Shown: positions 39,217 to 50,570 of the stretch, piece after piece
How positions within the stretch are numbered: the first letter of the stretch is position 1
How the letters are laid out: each line of letters begins with the position of its first letter
Assembly: GCA_963693365.1 (NCBI GenBank)
Contig: CAVNZM010000014.1
Coordinates: 4,464,001 to 4,528,000, forward strand
From: Amoebidium appalachense
Lineage: Eukaryota; Ichthyosporea
DNA length: 64,000 nucleotides
Direction of reading: 5' to 3'
Notes under the pieces: generated by a model
What the model was told of the DNA's origin: nothing
The model's input: the letters and a program-made list of their open reading frames with translations, nothing else
Database searches by the model: none
Made by a program: the position numbers and the translations under genes

Positions 39217-39818
39217 AGGGGGGCTGGTGGGTGGTGCATGTGTGTGTGGCTGTGAGTGAATGGGTGCGTGGGTGCATGGGGTTGTGGGTGGGTAAGGTGT
39301 GTGTAAACGTGACGAGCGTAGGGGTAGGGTGCATGTACATACATATCCTGACGACTAGTTGTGACCACTGGGGAGGTACCGGGGGGTAGGTGGGTGGATC
39401 GGGAGGGGAGGAGGGAAGAGATGGAAGGGGGACTGGTATGTAAATGTTGGGATATACCTATGATTCTACTCGACATTTTCTGATGGTGATATGTAAGTGG
39501 GGGTGGGATATACCTAAAATTGCATTAGACATTTACTGGTGGTTTTTTTTTTGTGGCTGGTGGGATATACCTAAGTAACGCTAGACATATGCAATGGTAG
39601 TATGTAGATGGTGGCGGGATATACCTATAATTGCACTAGACATTTGCTGATGGTTTTTTGTAGTTGCTGGTGGCATATACCTAAGATAATACATGTGCTG
39701 ATATATGCCGGACAGAACAATGGGTCCTTCACCAAGGAGCTGCGGGGATTTCCCCGGAGACCAGACCAGGAGGATGTGGCAGCCATCCTCAAGAGATTCG
39801 ACACCCCGGTATGGCCCT

Positions 39819-39878
<60 letters not shown>

Positions 39879-39941
39879 GCACAAGGACACACATGCATCT
39901 ACACACATTCTCTCTTATAGAACTAAATGCAGACACACACA

Positions 39942-39976
<35 letters not shown>

Positions 39977-40528
39977 GGGGGGGGGGGGGGGGTAGCGGGG
40001 CAGGGGGGGGGGGGGGGGGGGGGCTGTCCGCCTTTTGCTTGTATTGATTAACGTGCACACGGCACAGCTGTGATGGCCCTATTGCTCATGGTCTGTGTAT
40101 GTGCATCTCTCCAAATGCTTCTCACTCTACCGCTTGTCCTGTGGACAGTGCTATGTCATCCCCTCCACAAAACCCACCCAAATTAGTTAGACTGTGAACA
40201 GAAAATGTGTAGACGTGTGATTTGGGAAGGCGGGCAGGCGGTGGCCGATCCGCGGAGAGGACTGGCGGGATATGAAGGCAAAGTCATAGATGTAGTAGTT
40301 GCTGGCTTGGCTGACACTATGGTGTTCACAGCAGAAGGAGGGGATAGCGCAGGGCCTTTTGCAGGGACTGTTTGAGCGGCTGGAAACGGTGGACCCCCTG
40401 CAATGTGGGCCCAGCAACCTGCAGGGTCTACTAGCATGGGCCGACCTGTGTGCGGATATCAACAACAGGGTCTATCTCAACACCGTGCTTACACGATTGC
40501 TCAAGGTGTGTGTGTGTGTGCGTGGGTG

Positions 40529-40567
<39 letters not shown>

Positions 40568-42505
40568 CTTGAGAGAAAGGGGGGGGGGGGGGGGGGGGGG
40601 GGGAGTATGTGTGCGGATTTCTATAACAGGGTCTATTTAAACACTGTGCTTACACGATTGCTCAAGGTATGTATGTGTGTGTGGGTGGTTGGGTGTTTGG
40701 GGGGGGGGGGGGGGGGGGGGGGGAGGGGAGGGAGAGGGAGGGTGTGTGTGTGTGTGTGTGTGTGTTTGTGTGGGTGGGTGGGTTTGTGTGCATGCAAGGT
40801 CATGTACGGTGCACATACGGGTGTACATGTTTGAGTGCTTTGATACACACACACACACTCAAGGCTCGCACATGAATGTAGGCTGCATTCATTTCACAAA
40901 CACAAGGCCCACACATTGCATGCACGTGCCCACACACACATACTCAAGTATTTCCAATGCTTTCATGGCACCCACACACAAGGCTCGTACGTGCATGCAC
41001 GTTGTGCGTGTTTGTTTGTGCATACGACCCCGCCCATAACCACATACACGTGGATTGAGATGTGTCTGGGCAGCAAGCCAACATGCACCTTTGTTTGCTC
41101 TGCTTCACACGCCTGGAATCGTTCCCTCTTTCTGCCCCTCCCCACCCCTCCCCCCCCCCCTCCCCCCCCCCCTCCCCCCCCCTCCCCCCCCCCCCCCCCC
41201 CCTCCCCCCTGCCCGCCAACGGAGACACACATGCACACAAACAAACAAACAGGCAGGCACACTAGCACATGTTACCCTTGGGTGCCCATCCTAACATCCT
41301 CCTACCCCCCAGCATGCCAGCAGTAGCCGGCCCAGTTCCGAGGGCAGCCGGCTAGGACTGCCTGTGTTTGTGGTGCTGCTGTGTGCTCGTCAGTGTGTGC
41401 TTCTGGAGGACCTACTTACACATGTATACACATCCCTCCCTCTCTCCCTCCATTCCCATGGGTTGCACACACAGCCACTAGCATTACCACCGTGTACAGG
41501 AACACACACACATAACTCGGCTACACCTGGTATCTGCCTAACCAACATCCATATCATGTGTGCTTTCGAGTTGTGGCAAGTTGGAATACGGTGCATGTGT
41601 TGGAGATCTATAGCATTAAGACAAATGCACACAGGTTGTATTGCAGTTTGTTTGACTTGTGCTTTGCACTTTTGCTTGTGGTGAAGTATGTTTGACTTAT
41701 GCATTACATTTTACTTTTGATATAGGCTGTGGTGCGGTACATCCTAATACACCTTTTGCACCTGCACACGGGTTGTGGTGCGGCATGCATATCTTAACAC
41801 CTTTTGCACCTTACACGCAGGTTGTTGTTCCCATGTTTGACGCATGCATCGAAAACGGCCGCAAAGCCCCGGAGGGAGTCGAGATGGGCATCACCCTTCT
41901 ACAGTGGCTCGTATCGGACCATGCCCGTACAATGGGTGGTCGGTGGGGTGGCCAACTGATCGCACAGCTACTCCCTGAACACCATCGGCTAGCACTCACA
42001 GCCAGTGCACGTGTACTTCATCTGGACACGTTGGTTCCTGCACTGTCCAGGCTGTGTTCCTTGAGGAGAATACTGGCTGATACTCCTACAGGGGAGGTAT
42101 GTGGTTTGTTATTGCACGGGGATGGGGTGTGTGTGTGTGTGTGTGTGCAGGCACAAACGCAAGCTCGCACACACAGGCATACGCGTAGGTGTTAAATTGT
42201 GTAACGAATGGGCAAAAGGGTGGTCTGAGGAAAGGGGAGGGGAGGGGATGGGCGGGGACCCGCGGGGGGGGGGGGGGGGGGGGGGGGGGAGTTACTGACT
42301 GACGGAAGTGACCGGTGAGGGTAACGAAGGGGACGGAAAGGCAGGTGCAGGGAAATGTGCACGTGGGCATGTGTGCACGTGTGTGCGTGTGCGCGTTGTG
42401 GTTATCCTGTGGGGGTTTACTTTGCTGTGCGGCTGCTTGGAAGCGCAGTCCAATATAGGCGAGTCAGTGTGTGTTTATATTGCGTGTTTGTTTTGTTTTT
42501 TTTTG

Positions 42506-42536
<31 letters not shown>

Positions 42537-43050
42537 GGAGGGGAGGGGGGGGGGGTTGCTTGCGAGGGGGAACCAAGCGACAAGTCTAACCGTATTGTGT
42601 GTGTGTGTATTTGGGGAAGGGGGAGGGGGGGGGGGGGGGGGGGGTTGCCAGAAACCTACGAGTCTAACCGTGTTGTGTGTTGGGGATGGGGGTGTTACAG
42701 CAAGCACAAGAGGCTGTGAGTGAGATAGCCACGACTGGGTGGGTGCGTGTGCGGTGCCTGCAGGACACAGAGCGGCTTTACACGGAGCACCTGTTGAAGA
42801 GCCGCACGAGGAGTGACCTGACAGTGGCTGACCTGCGCCTGCTGCTGAGATATCTGTCATATGGCACGGACGACAGGCAGGGTGTGTGTGTGTGTGTGTG
42901 TGTGTTTGTGTTGGGGGGAAGGTGGGGGGGGGGGGGGGGGGGGGGGGGTAGGAGGAAGGGGGGTTGGTGGGAAGTGTGGGTGTGAAAACTGAATGGGTAA
43001 GTTTAGGTCGAGCAAAGGTTCTCAATGTGGGGAGGGGGGGACGTGAGAAG

Positions 43051-43081
<31 letters not shown>

Positions 43082-43288
43082 GGGGAGGGGGGGGGACGTG
43101 AGAAGGTGTGTGTGTCGGGGGGGGGGGGGGGGGGGGGGATGTGCAGGGTGCATGTGAATGGGTGTGGTTGTAGGTACGTTGGGTTGGGTTGTAGTGTGAG
43201 AAGGGGTATATTATCTGTTTCAGGCAGACGGGTGAGTAGGTGCCCGGCAGCCTCAGCAGGGGGGGAGGGGAGGGGAGGGGAGGGGAAG

Positions 43289-43322
<34 letters not shown>

Positions 43323-43616
43323 TGGAGGAAAGATTACATAGAAAGGGGGAGAAGAAACAGAAGGGTGAAGGACGGGGCAGGGCAGTTGTGGACTGACCGT
43401 GTGTCTGTTGCTGTGCAGAGGGTGTGGGGCCACCTGGTGAGGACGATGCCGGGCTGGTTAGCAGGCAGGTCGAGCAGGTGTTCAGGCACCTCAACCAGTG
43501 GACTTTTAGGCTGGCTAAGCTGGACCTGCAGCGTACGTGCAGGCACATGTAGTTTTGTATATGCACACACACGTGGAACATACATGTATACATGTACAAA
43601 TCGCATACGCTACCAT

Positions 43617-43673
<57 letters not shown>

Positions 43674-44046
43674 TGCAACACAGACACACAAAACGCATGC
43701 CGGTATGCAACATACAAGAGAGACATACATGCCATGCATCCAGACATCCACCACACATGCACGCATGCTACGCACAGTTGTCGCATGTGCATGTCTCCTT
43801 TGGCATTCCCGTCTGTTCAGCACCTTCGACGTGCCTGTGTACCCGCTCTTGCCGCGCACATACTGACCCTATGCCTGTACCCGCACACTGTACAATACAA
43901 ATCCCTTGTCGTTGCTTCCTTGTGCTTGAAATACCTAGCCCACATACACGACCCATTTATGTTAGTAAATGCAGTTTTCAATTTAATTCATGACAACAGT
44001 TTTAACACCTCCCCCTCCCCCCCCTCCCCCCCGCCCAGCCCGCCCC

Positions 44047-44144
<98 letters not shown>

Positions 44145-44462
44145 CCCTCCCTCCCTTTCCGCTTTCCAGTGCTTACGGATGAGTGGGCAGAGCGCAAGAC
44201 GGCGTCGAGTGTGCAGGTGGACGTAGAGAGGGTGATAGTGCGGTGGGTGTTTGAGCGTCTGGTGCAGGAGACGGCTAAGAACAGCAGGGGGGGATGTCGT
44301 CAGCCCCTTTGCCCTGTGTCTCACTGAGAAGGTATGTGGCAGAGAGGGGAGGTGTGTGTGTGTGTGTGTGTGGGCAGGTGGGGAGGTGGGGAGGAGGAAG
44401 AGGGTCGATTTGTGATGGAGGGGGCGGAAGAACAGGGGTGGATGGAAGGGGGGAGATTGGGG

Positions 44463-44501
<39 letters not shown>

Positions 44502-45167
44502 TCGAAAGGTGAACATGGTAGCTGTGGAGACTTAGACTAAGATATTGTAAGAACGGTAAGGGAAAGCTTGAAAGGAAGGAATCTTAGGCGTCAGGGGGGG
44601 GGGGGGGGAGGGGGTAGAGTTGAAGTGCTAGATGGAGTTAATGTGACATGTTGATCGAGGGTGGCTTAATAGGGATGTCGGAGGGGTGTGTTTGTGTGCA
44701 TGCGTGTGTGTGTGAGTGTGCGTGCATGCATGCATGTGTGTGCGTGTGTTGTGTGTGGAGGGGAGGAGGGGGGGTGGTTGGGATGGTCTGCTCACGGGTG
44801 TGTGTGTGTCTTCACAGGTGCAGCAGCGGGTGGTCAAGGAGACGGCCCGCTGGACAGATGTGGAGGCATGGTGGGCCAAGCCCCTCACGGCCCAGGTATC
44901 CCCACTGCCCCCCCCTCACCCCTCCTCCTCCCCCAGCCCCCCCCCCCCCCCCCCCCCCCCCCCGGCCTCCATTGGGCATTTGCGAACTTTTGCACCCGAG
45001 CCCCACAACCGTTGCATGCACATGTAGCTGGCACACACACGAAAAAGCAATGTCCCTGAGGAGAACCCATTGGTTACACAACACTTGCATGCACAAGTGA
45101 CTCAAACACACACGAAGCATAAACACCCTTAGTCACGCAACGCTTGCACACTTGCATGCACACGTAG

Positions 45168-45207
<40 letters not shown>

Positions 45208-45668
45208 CTCATGCTGCACCCCACTCACCCTCATTGCCTCATCACCCATACAGATCCAAACGGAAGCGCATCACGGTGAGTGTCAAGACGGTGAGCGACT
45301 GGAGCGCCACATAGCCACGCTTCTACTTCCCTGCCTACAGCGCACGACAGACGAGAGCATACTTGCACACATGTGCAGCATACTTCTATCGCAGTTGGCG
45401 CTGTTCAACCATGCACCCCCACAGGCGGCTGTGCCTGCTAATGGTCTGCTCCTGAGGTTGCAGATGGCTGCCGCACTCATCAAGCCAATAGTCAGGTAGG
45501 GTGGCAAAATGGAACAACCCATTCGTGAAACTACGCCATCCCCCCCCACCGCCTCCCCCCCCCCCCCCCCCCCCCCCCCCTTCTCTCTCTCTTTCTCTCA
45601 CATGCTCTCTCTTGATTTCGATCTCTCTTTCTCCCTCCCTCCCGCCCTCCCTCCCTCCCTCCCTCCCC

Positions 45669-45703
<35 letters not shown>

Positions 45704-46584
45704 TTCTCTGTCCGGGAAGCTCCCGTTCTCCCTCCCCCCCCCCCCCCCCCTGTCCTCCTATCGACCTCCTCCGAACCGGTGTTCTCCCCTACACATGCAA
45801 ACGTGCACGCATCCCCGCGCGCATGGACACGTACACAATCACACACATACGCACACTCACACACACTAGGCTGGACTCGCACTCAGCCGTTCATATGTCA
45901 CAACACCATGCCAACACCACCACCCTACCGTCTGAACCTCACAATCCACACATCACACACCCCTAAAACCCGAGGAAAACACACCACCGTGTTTTTTTTA
46001 CTTCCTCTCCACCCCCACACTCACGCACCTCACGTTTCTGTGCACACAGGGGCACCCAATGCACGGAGTGGCTGGGCAACGTCAGCAAGCTGCTACGGAG
46101 AGAGGCCCTGAGGGCAAGCTACTGCATGGACCCGGTGGTCAGAATCATTGCTGACCTGCTGGGGTATGTGCTCCTGCTCCCCCCCCCCCCCCCCCCCCCC
46201 CCCCAACACACACACACACACACACACCTTTCTTTTTCTCTTTCCCCCTGTTCCCTGTTTCTCACTTCAGACCCCCTCCTTCTGGGCCACTGCTCTTCCC
46301 TCTGTCTGTTGCTCTTTCCCCCAGCCCCATCTCTCCCTTTCCCCCCTCTCCCCATTTCGCTCACTTCAAATTCCACTTCCCCTCTCCTCCTTCCTCTTTC
46401 TCTCTCACTCTATCCTTCCCCCTCCCCCTCCTCCTCCTCCTCCCCCCCCCGCGCCCGCCCGCCCGCCCCTCTCCCCTCGCACCTCGTCACCCACACGCTT
46501 GATCAACCCCCTCTCCGTGGCAAACTACCTGTCAGCTCTTTTACCTTTCACTCTTGCAAAATCTACCAGGCAGAGATTTCGATG

Positions 46585-46620
<36 letters not shown>

Positions 46621-47642
46621 CCCCCCCCTTTCGGGCTACGCCTACGCGCCAAAACCCTCATATGGTGCCGGAACTCTGAAGCCCTCCAATTTCAGGTCCC
46701 AAAATCACCCCTATCCGAGGGGTCGTCGCTCCCCATAGAATTGAGATATTTCGGAAATGGACACGTCAAAATGTTCGTCTTGATGTCCACTTCAAATGTA
46801 CCCGGACACTTGCCCGGTGCCGCCACAGGAACATTTTGAAATTTTGGTTTGAAATTTTAGATTTTTACTAATCGACCCTAAATTGGCGCTTTTTTGGAAA
46901 AGAATGAAGGAGGTGTGCTAAAACAAAAATAAGGTGTCCTATGTGCTCAGCGCAGCCGACTTTTCCGTTAAAAAAATTCAGAATTCTAAATTTCGCAAAA
47001 ATAACTAGTGTGAAAACATAAAGAACCCTCCGGGGGGTCAAGTTCCAGACACGTATATATCCATAGACTATCTATATCTATTTATATAAATGGTATATCA
47101 AGCATATCTCTAGGCTGGTTTGATGACGTCATCGGCTGAGGTCGGGGGGTCAAATTGGCGCTTTTTGGGTTCTCTGCGCCATTCGATAGATCTCGATGAG
47201 GCCGTTCGAGCTATCCAAGAATTTTTGAAATCGGCCGACCAGAAGTATTTTTTTTTTCTTTTTTTTCTTTTTTGGAGTGCTACAGACTACCGGCACCATA
47301 TGTATGCAAAAAGAAAAGATATTAGCAGGCCACACACCCACGGCTGATATTAGGCTATTGGGCTAAGGCTGACTTGTTGGGTGGCAGGGAGCTAGTGGCG
47401 CAGTGTCTGGATCCAAAGAACTGCCCATCACAGGACGTGGTCAAGGTGGGCGCAAACATGCACGCAGGCACACAGACATACACTTGCACACTCACATATA
47501 CAGACACATGCAGACATACACACATGCACACTAGCACACACACATGCACACACGTGCGTGCATACACATATACACATACACACACATACATGGACACTTA
47601 CACACAGACGAGACACGCACACACGCACACGCACACGCACAT

Positions 47643-47679
<37 letters not shown>

Positions 47680-47682
47680 CAC

Positions 47683-47732
<50 letters not shown>

Positions 47733-48168
47733 CACATACAGACACACGCCTACGCACTCACTCAGTACCTCACTCACCTGCACACCCATACACATTCACT
47801 CATACACGACCTCCCGTCCCTCCCCCCATCCCCCCCCCCCCCCCCCCCCTTCTTTTTTTTTTGTGGGGGGGGGGGGGGGATAAAGACAAAGAACATGTCC
47901 CAGACCTCAGGCCCCCTCCCACTTACAAACCATATAAGATAAAAAGCCGAGAAGAGAGAAAGGAAAGTGAAAAAGCGCACACTACCCCTCTGACATGCAC
48001 TGTGTGCACAGCAACGCACGCTGCAGGTAGGTCGGCTACAAGAGGAGCTATGTGACGTGGGGGGCAGCCTGGGCTCACTGTGTGAGCGCATCTTCCCCCA
48101 GCCCCAGAGGAAGGTCTTTACGGCTGTACAGGTCCACCACAGTCCACAGATCACCGTCCAGGCGGTAC

Positions 48169-48199
<31 letters not shown>

Positions 48200-48233
48200 A
48201 GGTGCCCATTCTAACCCAAACACGCACGTGCGT

Positions 48234-48285
<52 letters not shown>

Positions 48286-49031
48286 CCGTTATCAACACCG
48301 TTACCGCCATCGATAGGTCAGGATTCTTTGTCTCCCCCCCCCCCCCCCCCCCTCTCCCCCCCGGGGGCGCGCGGCGCATTTGATTTCTGGTTTGTGTTTG
48401 CTTGCCCATCCTCTTTCGCAACTTTGCTTCCAATGCATATTAGTGCACACACCATCCTCTGGGCATATCTTGCATTACCCCTTTCATTCTTGCCCACCTG
48501 CACACCCAACAATGTGACTGCCTGCCAGATGGCGCCTTCCTGCACCCATCCCATATCTCCCACCCACACACTGACAAACCACCATCCCCTCCAGCCTCCA
48601 GTACCGACCGTCCACACAGCACCCCCAGTTGAAGTGGTCGAAGATGGGACGAGGGGAGGTCGTACACTCCAATGGCAGTGGTACGGGGGGGTCAAAGTAG
48701 AAAGGGGCATCGCAAAATACGCCCTGCAGTATGCCCTTGCACAACACCACCGCCACCCCCCTGTTGTTCAAGCGCAAGAAAATGCAAATCCTGCCCCCCC
48801 ACCCCCACCCCCCCCCACGGCCCCATGCGGGGGGTATCATATTACAGGTTCCCTCGCCTGGCCAGGCAAGGCAGCATCCTGGAAGTAGGAGCCACACACC
48901 AACCACCAGGCAAGGGGGGGTCCATAATCCAGCCGCCCACCAAAATTCGGGGGGGGTTTAAAAGGCCGGCGAGCCAGCAGGACAGCTACGGTAGGCCGAC
49001 AAAGGCAATGAAGCCTGACCCTGGCTTCTAG
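27346..49031 (+). CDS. MED12: Mediator subunit 12 (kinase module), 5' end incomplete
   Basis: Thirty-one exons encode about 1,619 aa: 27346-27524, 28733-28918, 29772-29858, 30005-30041, 30240-30394, 31353-31454, 32103-32164, 32812-33022, 33431-33583, 34022-34192, 34663-34784, 35176-35316, 35712-35808, 36100-36226, 36746-37284, 37859-38135, 38967-39157, 39716-39808, 40332-40505, 41313-41423, 41821-42096, 42701-42881, 43419-43532, 44170-44331, 44818-44895, 45254-45495, 46050-46163, 47388-47445, 48012-48164, 48595-48680, 48848-49031. Landmarks follow MED12: N-terminal [15 protein letters not shown], the Med12 segment [14 protein letters not shown]...ATWFTK, the LCEWAV-region motif [51 protein letters not shown] and [21 protein letters not shown]12 holds CDK8/cyclin C and MED13 in the Mediator kinase module in the nucleus. 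The glutamine-rich (opposite-paired) tail of animal MED12 is absent; the end is [18 protein letters not shown]. The first exon begins inside a codon, so the start lies upstream. One exon has an extra G (44287-44293). Confidence 0.93.
28889..29030 (+). repeat. Three tandem copies of a MED12 exon end with its splice donor
   Basis: The last about 30 nt of exon 2 (CCCTGCACACCATCCCCCGC, then ATACACAAAACG) and its donor are repeated twice in the following intron. Potential donors are at 28919 (GTACGT), 28975 (GTGAGT) and 29025 (GTGAGT). Reading past the first donor meets an in-frame TAA within four codons, so only the first gives a full-length protein. Confidence 0.9.
29373..29613. repeat. Two long (CA)n microsatellites in a MED12 intron
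   Basis: (CA)n at 29373-29452 and 29563-29613, separated by GACA-rich sequence. Both are in the intron between the second and third recognised exons. Confidence 0.95.
30413..31175. repeat. Compound (CA)n microsatellite field
   Basis: CA tracts at about 30413-30551, 30729-30893 and 30905-31175, with TGCATGCA interruptions near 30893-30922, fill most of the MED12 intron between 30394 and 31353. Confidence 0.95.
39449..39715 (+). repeat. About 56-bp tandem repeat, five copies, running into a splice acceptor
   Basis: The core GGGATATACCTAA recurs at 39449, 39505, 39562, 39616 and 39672 (the last with GGCATATACCTAA), followed in each by TNGACATTTNCTGATGGT-like sequence. The last copy ends at the GGACAG acceptor of the MED12 exon starting 39716. 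Confidence 0.9.
40450..40666 (+). repeat. Duplicated 56-nt MED12 exon end with splice donor
   Basis: The last 56 nt of the exon ending at 40505 are repeated at 40611-40666 with six differences, including the donor (GTGTGT at 40506, GTATGT at 40667). The second copy is still open in the coding frame ([19 protein letters not shown] against [19 protein letters not shown]). A T-run of about 37 nt and a G-run separate the copies. Confidence 0.92.
41655..41820 (+). repeat. Tandem duplications preceding a MED12 acceptor
   Basis: TGTTTGACTTGTGCTTTGCA and TGTTTGACTTATGCATTACA form one pair. GGCTGTGGTGCGGTACATCC and GGTTGTGGTGCGGCATGCAT, each followed by CACCTTTTGCACCT, form a second pair with a period of about 46 bp. 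They lie directly ahead of the acceptor at 41820. Confidence 0.8.
44042..44141. repeat. (CA)n microsatellite of about 100 bp
   Basis: A perfect CA run in the MED12 intron directly upstream of the acceptor at 44169. Confidence 0.97.
44287..44293 (+). other. MED12: G7 run with an apparent +1 frameshift in MED12
   Basis: In the exon 44170-44331 the frame that enters after [11 protein letters not shown] hits a TGA before the donor. With one G fewer, the exon continues [13 protein letters not shown] and joins in phase to [19 protein letters not shown], which fits MED12. It is the only one of 31 exons whose frame does not close. Confidence 0.8.
46617..47285. mobile_element. Unclassified insertion-like segment in a MED12 intron
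   Basis: About 670 bp of A+T-richer, microsatellite-free DNA sits between a poly(C) run (46585-46618) and a T-rich tract (47249-47272). It contains a repeated word pair (AATTGGCGCTTTTTTGG near 46882 and AATTGGCGCTTTTTGGG near 47153), two GGGGGGTCAA words, a TGACGTCA octamer and TATATCTATTTATATAAATG. No coding frame of note was seen. Abrupt composition borders and a T-rich end suggest a non-autonomous element or a solo LTR, but I could not define terminal repeats or a target duplication. Confidence 0.3.
47635..47730. repeat. (CA)n microsatellite field in a MED12 intron
   Basis: CA tracts with CG interruptions between the exon ending 47445 and the exon starting 48012. Confidence 0.95.
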
Positions 49032-50382
49032 GGTGCTCGTTTTTTTTTGTTGTTGTTGTTGTTGTTATTTGGTTTTTGTTTTTGTTTTTGTTTTTGTTTT
49101 TGTTTTTGTTTTCCCCAAGGGTTCTTGGCTTTGTTTGATATGTTTGATCTTTTAACTTTTTTTTGGGAACAAAACTGCACGAAAGGTTAGAGCTTAACGA
49201 TATTTCTGAATGTGGCTGATGTTGGCCGATTGCTTGTAACAGTTTATACTTTTCAGTTTGTTATCTCGTTTTTTTCCCCATGTCCTTCGGAAAAACATTT
49301 TGGCCAATGCTGTTAGGTACACTTGGGGTGTCTTGTGAATTTGTATGCACGTAGGCTAAGTGCCACAGTATTTCACATGTTTAGGAAACCATCAGCCACC
49401 TCAAACCGTATGAAAACAACACACGAAAGTAGTTGGATTTGCGTAGTATGTGTTCTATTGAGCTACACCATTACAGTCATATAGGTAGCACACACCTGGC
49501 CCAGGCATGGTTTCAAAACCGCCCAGTTTGTTGTGAAATGTAAAATCTTTACGAAGGGTAACTGGCCAAATCGTATCGAGTCCCTGCATGGGCTGTGTGT
49601 GTAGCCGCAGTGCAAGTATGCAAAGTATAAACATGTATTGGCCTCGTGTGGGGCGGTGGCTTATATGTGTGGTGGCACTGTGTGGGGTAAAGTTTCTTTT
49701 AATTCTTGTTTCCCTTGCTGCTGGGTTAACGGATTCCTTGGTGCTGTGCGGGGTGTACGGGCCGTGGCTTTGTAAGCGTATTGGTTCCAACCCCCCTCAT
49801 GTGGCTGTGGGAGAAACAAATAAAACGCACCAGTTGATATAGCAATGCGATATTGACATGTGACTGCCAGCCAATGAATGGCAAAAGTTAACTCTTTCAA
49901 CAAAATGAATTAGGCAAAAAAGACTAACTTAGATCCCTGACACGGCCACATTTGATCCCATATACGTCTCTTATGCACAATGCAACATTATTTGGCCCTA
50001 TGAAGTCCTTCCATATATATAACGTTTAGACCTGGGGGAAGGGCAGGGGGGTGGGTGGGTGGTGGGGGGTAGGGGTGGGAGGGGCGGAGAGGGGGGGGGG
50101 GGGGGGGGGGGGAGGGGGGGGTTGAAAATTATCAAGAGAAGCCCCCCCCCCCCCCCCCCCCCTTCCCCCCCACACACACACGCAAAGGATGGGCTATATT
50201 ATGATGCTTATTCTATGTGTGAGCTCTGAGTCACTCTGCGACTGCTGCATAATGCATTGTAGGCCGATCGCGAATGTGTGCTTGGCACTCCGTTATGTAT
50301 TCCCTCTCCCCTGCCTCCCCCCCCTTGAGCCATTCACACGTTAACCGCATGACCTGTGACCGAGATCTGTCACAGTGCTGTT

Positions 50383-50432
<50 letters not shown>

Positions 50433-50535
50433 CGTGAATTTAAATTGAACATTATCTCCGTGACACGTGTGGAGTGTGGCCATGGGTGTGATGGCCCCGG
50501 GGACAGGGGGTGGGGAGGGGGGAGGAGGAGGAGGA

Positions 50536-50570
<35 letters not shown>

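Noticed and set aside
48681-48890. Read-through of the penultimate MED12 exon to a stop at 48888
   Set aside because: A GTACGG donor at 48681 and ACAG acceptor at 48847 join in phase to a basic, polar C-terminus; the read-through part is Pro-rich low complexity.
49588-49842. 84-codon frame with hydrophobic residues downstream of MED12
   Set aside because: It lies in the MED12 3' UTR / intergenic region, with no recognisable domain and no exon partners; likely chance.
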